Assembly (NCBI GenBank): GCA_947466165.1
Contig: CANIDW010000033.1
Coordinates: 1 to 9,649, forward strand
From: Comamonadaceae bacterium
Lineage (GTDB): Bacteria > Pseudomonadota > Gammaproteobacteria > Burkholderiales > Burkholderiaceae_C
Direction: 5' to 3'
Length of the DNA stretch: 9,649 bases
Shown here piece by piece: positions 6,768 through 9,649 of this stretch. The notes beneath the pieces are model-generated. The model had not been told where the DNA came from. It saw only the letters and a list, made by a program, of their open reading frames with translations, and ran no database searches. Numbering within the stretch: position 1 is the first letter of the stretch; every line of letters begins with the position of its first letter. Made by a program: the position numbers and the translations under genes.

Positions 6768-7916
6768 ATGACGCTGGCTGTTTATGCTTGCGATCCTGCG
6801 CGCACGCGCGGACGCCGCTTTGCCGAGCCGCCGGCGCCCACGCGCACCGACTTTCAGCGGGACCGCGACCGCATTGTTCACTCGACGGCCTTTCGCCGGC
6901 TGGTTTACAAAACCCAGGTTTTTTTGAACCATGAAGGCGATCTTTTCCGCACCCGGTTGACGCATTCTCTGGAAGTCGCGCAACTCGGCCGCTCGATCGC
7001 CCGCTCGCTGGGTCTGAACGAAGACCTGGTCGAGGCCGTGGCGCTGGCGCATGACTTGGGTCACACGCCTTTCGGCCATGCCGGCCAGGACGCACTCAAT
7101 GAATGCATGGCACCGCACGGCGGCTTTGAGCACAACTTGCAAAGCCTGCGCGTGGTGGACCAGCTCGAGGAGAGGTACCCCGGCTTCGATGGTCTGAACC
7201 TGTGTTTTGAAACCCGGGAAGGCATTCTCAAGCATTGTTCAGCGCGCAACGCCCAACTGCTGGAAGCGCAAGAGCCTGGTGGTGTGGCGCGCCGCTTCAT
7301 TGACCGCAGCCAGCCCAGCCTGGAGGCGCAGCTTTGCAACCTGGCCGACGCCATTGCCTACAACGCGCACGACATCGACGACGGCGTGCGCTCCGGCTTG
7401 ATATCGATGGCGCAGCTGCAATCGGTGGATTTGTTTGAGCGCTATCGCTTGGAGGCTCTGGCCGAGCACCCTGGTTTGGCAGAGCCCCAACGCGCGCGCC
7501 GCCTGCTCTATGACACCATCAGGCGAATGCTCAGCGCCCAGGTCTATGACGTGATTGCTGCCACGCGGCAAGCGATTGAAGCTGCCGCCCCAGCCAATGC
7601 TGACGAAGCCCGCCAGGCCGGCCCGCTGCTGCGCTTCAGTGCGGCCATGCATGCGCAGTCTGCCGCGCTCAAACAGTTTTTGTTTGGCAGTCTTTACCGC
7701 CACCCGCAGGTCATGGAGACCACCGGCCAAGCCCAGATTGTGGTGCGCCAGTTGTTCGAGGCCTACTCACTTTGCCCTGCTGAAATGCCTGCTGTTCACG
7801 CGGCACGGCCGGACTCAGCGCGCGCTGTCGCTGATTACATTGCGGGCATGACCGACCGGTTTGCCGGCCGTGAGCATGAACGCCTAACCGGCCTCAAACT
7901 GCTCCAAACGGGCTGA
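6768..7916 (+). CDS. dgt: dGTPase-like deoxynucleoside triphosphate triphosphohydrolase (HD domain)
   Basis: HD-superfamily hydrolase that releases tripolyphosphate from dNTPs, tuning dNTP pools. The 382-residue product starts with the family block DFQRDRDRIVHSTAFRRL (28-45) and VYKTQVF. The HD metal site is His66 (RLTHSLEVAQ) and His95-Asp96 (AHDLGHTPFGH), with a distal Asp, probably Asp194, in NLADAIAYNAHDIDDG. FEHNLQSLRVVD and ETREGILKH are also characteristic. The length fits the dGTPase-like type 2 proteins, which are shorter than E. coli Dgt (about 505), so strict dGTP specificity should not be assumed. ATG 6768 is the only ATG between the aroB stop (TGA 6750-6752, same frame) and the conserved start. 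It lies 15 bp after aroB, a layout shared across Burkholderiales. Confidence 0.95.
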   Translation: MTLAVYACDPARTRGRRFAEPPAPTRTDFQRDRDRIVHSTAFRRLVYKTQVFLNHEGDLFRTRLTHSLEVAQLGRSIARSLGLNEDLVEAVALAHDLGHTPFGHAGQDALNECMAPHGGFEHNLQSLRVVDQLEERYPGFDGLNLCFETREGILKHCSARNAQLLEAQEPGGVARRFIDRSQPSLEAQLCNLADAIAYNAHDIDDGVRSGLISMAQLQSVDLFERYRLEALAEHPGLAEPQRARRLLYDTIRRMLSAQVYDVIAATRQAIEAAAPANADEARQAGPLLRFSAAMHAQSAALKQFLFGSLYRHPQVMETTGQAQIVVRQLFEAYSLCPAEMPAVHAARPDSARAVADYIAGMTDRFAGREHERLTGLKLLQTG

Positions 7917-7933
7917 GTGCTGCACGCACTGCC

Positions 7934-7956
7934 GGCTGCCTTATTGCCAGCCCTTT
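7934..7956 (+). terminator. Weak candidate terminator after dgt
   Basis: GGCTG (7934-7938) can pair with CAGCC (7948-7952) across a 9-nt loop and is followed by CTTT. The stem is only 5 bp and the T-tract is short, so this is tentative. It lies in the 66-bp gap between dgt and the transposase, which otherwise shows no clear promoter. Confidence 0.25.
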
Positions 7957-7982
7957 AACATGGCGTTTTAAGATCTATCCCG

Positions 7983-8675
7983 ATGGCCCGCCAACCACGC
8001 CTCACTGTTGCTGCGTATCCGCACCACATCATTCAGCGCGGAAACAACCGCCAGTTGATCGTGCTGGACGATGCTGACCGCCAGTTTTTGCTGGCGCTGT
8101 GGCAGGCGCAAGCGCAGGCCTGTCAAGTGGCTGTTCATGCTTACGTGCTGATGGGCAACCACTTCCATTTGCTGGTCACACCCGACACAGCGGACGGCGT
8201 GCCCCTGATGATGCAGGCCGTTGGCCGCAGCTATGTGCGCTATTTCAACAACCGCCACGGCCGCAGCGGCACATTGTGGGAAGGGCGTTACCGATCGACG
8301 CTGATAGAGACCGAGCGCTACCTGCTGGCCTGCATGGTCTACATCGATCTCAATCCTGTGCGCGCCGGCCTGGCCGAGGCGGCGGCCGATTACCCATGGT
8401 CCAGTCACCGGCACAACGTCGGAATGTCGGTAGACAAGTTGGTCACCCCCCATGCACTGCTTTGGAGTTTGGGCAACACCCCTTTTGCGCGCGAAGCCGC
8501 TTACCGTGAACTGGTGCGTGCGGGTGTAGCTCCATCGCAACAGCAAGCTCTGACCAGCGCCACCCTGTCAGGCTGGGCTTTGGGCTCAGAGGCTTTCAAG
8601 CGGGGCTTGCAGGACAACACGCTCAGGCGCATAGCGCCAGGCCAACGGGGTCGCCCGCCCGGTACCGCAGCCTGA
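7983..8675 (+). CDS. REP-associated tyrosine transposase (RAYT, Y1 HUH family)
   Basis: Single-strand DNA endonuclease of the Y1/IS200-like superfamily, domesticated type. The 230-residue product opens ARQPRLTVAAYPHHIIQRGNN (2-22), the classic RAYT N-terminus. The metal-binding HUH motif is His60-Phe61-His62 in MGNHFHLLV. A helix with Tyr84 and Tyr87 precedes FNNRHGRSGTLWEGRYRS, and YIDLNPVRAGL followed by DYPWSSHRHN completes the signature. I cannot decide from sequence alone which Tyr is catalytic. A C-terminal extension of about 75 residues follows, as in longer RAYTs. Unlike IS200/IS605 there is no TnpB neighbour and no evident element ends. Instead, short repeats lie directly downstream (8697-8765). 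No strong ribosome-binding site precedes ATG 7983. It appears to interrupt the dgt-gltB neighbourhood and reads in the same direction. Confidence 0.93.
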   Translation: MARQPRLTVAAYPHHIIQRGNNRQLIVLDDADRQFLLALWQAQAQACQVAVHAYVLMGNHFHLLVTPDTADGVPLMMQAVGRSYVRYFNNRHGRSGTLWEGRYRSTLIETERYLLACMVYIDLNPVRAGLAEAAADYPWSSHRHNVGMSVDKLVTPHALLWSLGNTPFAREAAYRELVRAGVAPSQQQALTSATLSGWALGSEAFKRGLQDNTLRRIAPGQRGRPPGTAA

Positions 8676-8698
8676 GGCCCTAAAGGCTGAAACTTTTT
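8668..8698 (+). terminator. Candidate intrinsic terminator of the transposase gene
   Basis: CAGCCT (8668-8673, overlapping the stop codon) pairs perfectly with AGGCTG (8684-8689) across a 10-nt loop; AAAC and then TTTTT (8694-8698) follow. The stem is short and the T-tract is offset by 4 nt, so this is only plausible. Confidence 0.35.
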
Positions 8699-8762
8699 AA
8701 TCTGTCCCCAATTAATCTGTGGCGGCTGGATTTGAGAAATAAATGGGATCTGACCCCATTTA
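8697..8762 (+). repeat. Short direct repeats downstream of the RAYT
   Basis: Two overlapping repeat relations are visible. TTAATCTGT occurs exactly at 8697-8705 and 8712-8720. A 15-bp unit, ATCTGTCCCCAATTA at 8700-8714, recurs as ATCTGACCCCATTTA at 8748-8762 with 13 of 15 matches. The position immediately after a RAYT gene suggests these are its cognate repeat family. From memory, motifs of the type GGGGACAGAT and GGGGTCAGAT are common beside such transposases in proteobacteria, but I could not search for them. A related ATCTATCCCG lies at 7973-7982 just before the RAYT start. Confidence 0.6.
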
Positions 8763-8765
8763 TTT
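8737..8765 (+). repeat. Perfect 11-bp inverted repeat (hairpin) upstream of gltB
   Basis: AAATAAATGGG (8737-8747) and its exact reverse complement (8755-8765) flank the 7-nt loop ATCTGAC. The right arm ends in TTTT, so the hairpin could also act as a terminator for upstream transcription. The loop and right arm contain one copy of the RAYT-linked direct repeat, so this may be the transposase's REP-like hairpin substrate. It ends 3 bp before the candidate gltB -35 box. Confidence 0.65.
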
Positions 8766-8768
8766 TGA

Positions 8769-8797
8769 TTGGCATTGTTGTTGCAGTGCACTATGCT
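8769..8797 (+). promoter_or_regulatory. Candidate sigma-70 promoter of gltB
   Basis: TTGGCA (8769-8774, 5 of 6) and TATGCT (8792-8797, 4 of 6) are separated by 17 bp. Predicted start is near 8804, leaving about 40 nt of leader. It overlaps a sigma-54-like element, and an 8-bp palindrome AGTGCACT (8785-8792) sits against the -10. Confidence 0.45.
8770..8785 (+). promoter_or_regulatory. Sigma-54-like -24/-12 element upstream of gltB
   Basis: TGGCATT-GTTG-TTGCA closely fits the sigma-54 consensus TGGCACG-N4-TTGCA. The key GG (8771-8772) and GC (8783-8784) are exactly 12 bp apart. The only clear deviations are T for the preferred C (allowed pyrimidine) and T for the following G. Transcription would begin near 8795-8796. 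No enhancer-binding (NtrC-type) site was recognised upstream, so the claim rests on the core element alone. Confidence 0.4.
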
Positions 8798-8843
8798 CTT
8801 TCTTCGGTATTTTTTTGATCGCTTCCATTGATGGGGAACTGCC

Positions 8844-9649
8844 ATGACCACGGCTGCTGAAATCAAGCATTTTGAAGAACACGGTTTGTACTCGGGCCAA
8901 AACGAGCATGACGCTTGCGGTGTGGGCTTTGTGGCGCACATCAAGGGCCACAAAAGCCATGCCATCGTCCAGCAGGGTCTGAAGATCCTTGAAAACCTGG
9001 ACCATCGGGGCGCTGTCGGTGCCGACAAGTTGATGGGCGACGGCGCCGGTATCCTGATTCAGTTGCCTGACGCGCTGTACCGCGAAGAAATGGCGCTGCA
9101 AGGCATAGCACTGCCGCCGCCCGGCGAATACGGCGTGGGCATGGTGTTTTTGCCCAAAGAAAACGCTTCCCGCCTGGCCTGTGAACAGGCGCTGGAGCGT
9201 GCGGTTCGCCTGGAAGGTCAGGTGCTGCTGGGCTGGCGCGATGTGCCGGTCAACCGCGACATGCCCATGTCGCCAACCGTGCGCGAAAAAGAACCCATCT
9301 TGCGGCAGATCTTCATCGGCCGCGGCAATGACGTGATCGTGCAGGATGCGCTTGAGCGCAAGCTCTATGTGATCCGCAAGACCGCCAGCGCGGCCATTCA
9401 AGACCTGCAGCTGACGCACAGCAAAGAATATTACGTGCCCAGCATGTCCAGCCGCACGGTGGTCTATAAGGGCTTGCTGCTGGCCGACCAGGTCGGCACT
9501 TACTACCTGGACCTGCAAGACCTGCGTTGCGTATCGGCCCTGGGACTGGTGCACCAGCGCTTTTCAACCAACACCTTTCCCGAGTGGCCGCTGGCCCACC
9601 CTTACCGCTATGTGGCGCACAACGGCGAGATCAACACCGTCAAGGGCAA
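8844..9649 (+). CDS. gltB: Glutamate synthase (NADPH) large subunit, N-terminal part (runs off window end)
   Basis: Large subunit of GOGAT, which converts glutamine and 2-oxoglutarate to two glutamates; its N-terminal class II glutamine amidotransferase domain releases ammonia. The 268 visible codons include NEHDACGVGFVAH, in which Cys25 should become the catalytic N-terminal residue after removal of a 24-residue propeptide. LENLDHRGAVGADKLMGDGAG (about 50-70) follows, and further on VHQRFSTNTFPEWPLAHP and YVAHNGEINTVKG, all strongly conserved in GltB. The frame is open to the window end; the full protein is usually about 1500 residues or more. ATG 8844 is preceded by a good ribosome-binding site, GGGGAA (8833-8838), at 5-nt spacing. 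gltD would be expected downstream, outside the window. Confidence 0.97.
   Translation, partial: MTTAAEIKHFEEHGLYSGQNEHDACGVGFVAHIKGHKSHAIVQQGLKILENLDHRGAVGADKLMGDGAGILIQLPDALYREEMALQGIALPPPGEYGVGMVFLPKENASRLACEQALERAVRLEGQVLLGWRDVPVNRDMPMSPTVREKEPILRQIFIGRGNDVIVQDALERKLYVIRKTASAAIQDLQLTHSKEYYVPSMSSRTVVYKGLLLADQVGTYYLDLQDLRCVSALGLVHQRFSTNTFPEWPLAHPYRYVAHNGEINTVKG

Noticed and set aside
6291..7235. 314-codon minus-strand frame spanning the aroB-dgt junction
   Set aside because: It covers two well-conserved plus-strand genes and shows no domain of its own.
7983..8675. Classical IS200/IS605 insertion sequence
   Set aside because: The protein has the longer RAYT architecture, there is no TnpB, and no IS-type hairpin ends flank a compact element.
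8760..9554. 264-codon minus-strand frame opposite gltB
   Set aside because: Antisense of the conserved GltB amidotransferase domain; no motif.

Overview
The window looks like a chromosomal segment of a betaproteobacterium, most likely Burkholderiales and probably Comamonadaceae-like. This rests on high GC, the protein style, and the gene order mrcA | pilMNO(P)Q - aroK - aroB - dgt - gltB, which is conserved in that group. E. coli has the related order mrcA | hofMNOPQ - aroK - aroB. No tRNA, rRNA, CRISPR array or prophage was seen.

Layout. On the minus strand, bases 1-728 hold the 5' part of mrcA (penicillin-binding protein 1A), cut by the window edge. A 216-bp divergent intergenic region follows. 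Its right half is very AT-rich and carries a candidate promoter and a perfect AT palindrome just ahead of the pil genes. On the plus strand, pilM, pilN, a fused pilO-pilP and pilQ are packed with overlaps of 7, 4 and 4 bp. After a 114-bp gap come aroK, aroB and dgt with short spacing. A REP-associated tyrosine transposase (RAYT) sits between dgt and gltB. It is followed by short repeats and an 11-bp inverted repeat that abut a candidate gltB promoter. The window ends inside gltB (glutamate synthase large subunit).

How the genes work together. PilM, PilN, PilO and PilP normally form the cytoplasmic and inner-membrane alignment complex of a type IV pilus, which contacts the outer-membrane secretin PilQ. 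Here the set is compact and divergent. PilO and the periplasmic domain of PilP are one polypeptide with no lipoprotein signal. PilQ has no room for AMIN domains. PilM has lost recognisable nucleotide-binding loops. pilQ also carries a -1 frameshift inside the N0 domain, so as written it is broken. The frameshift is either a recent lesion or a missing G in the sequence, because everything downstream is still conserved. AroK and AroB catalyse two steps of the shikimate pathway, Dgt is a dNTP hydrolase, and GltB assimilates ammonia via glutamine.

The points most worth checking are the PilO-PilP fusion, the minimal and frameshifted PilQ, the repeat cluster after the RAYT, and a sigma-54-like -24/-12 element upstream of gltB.
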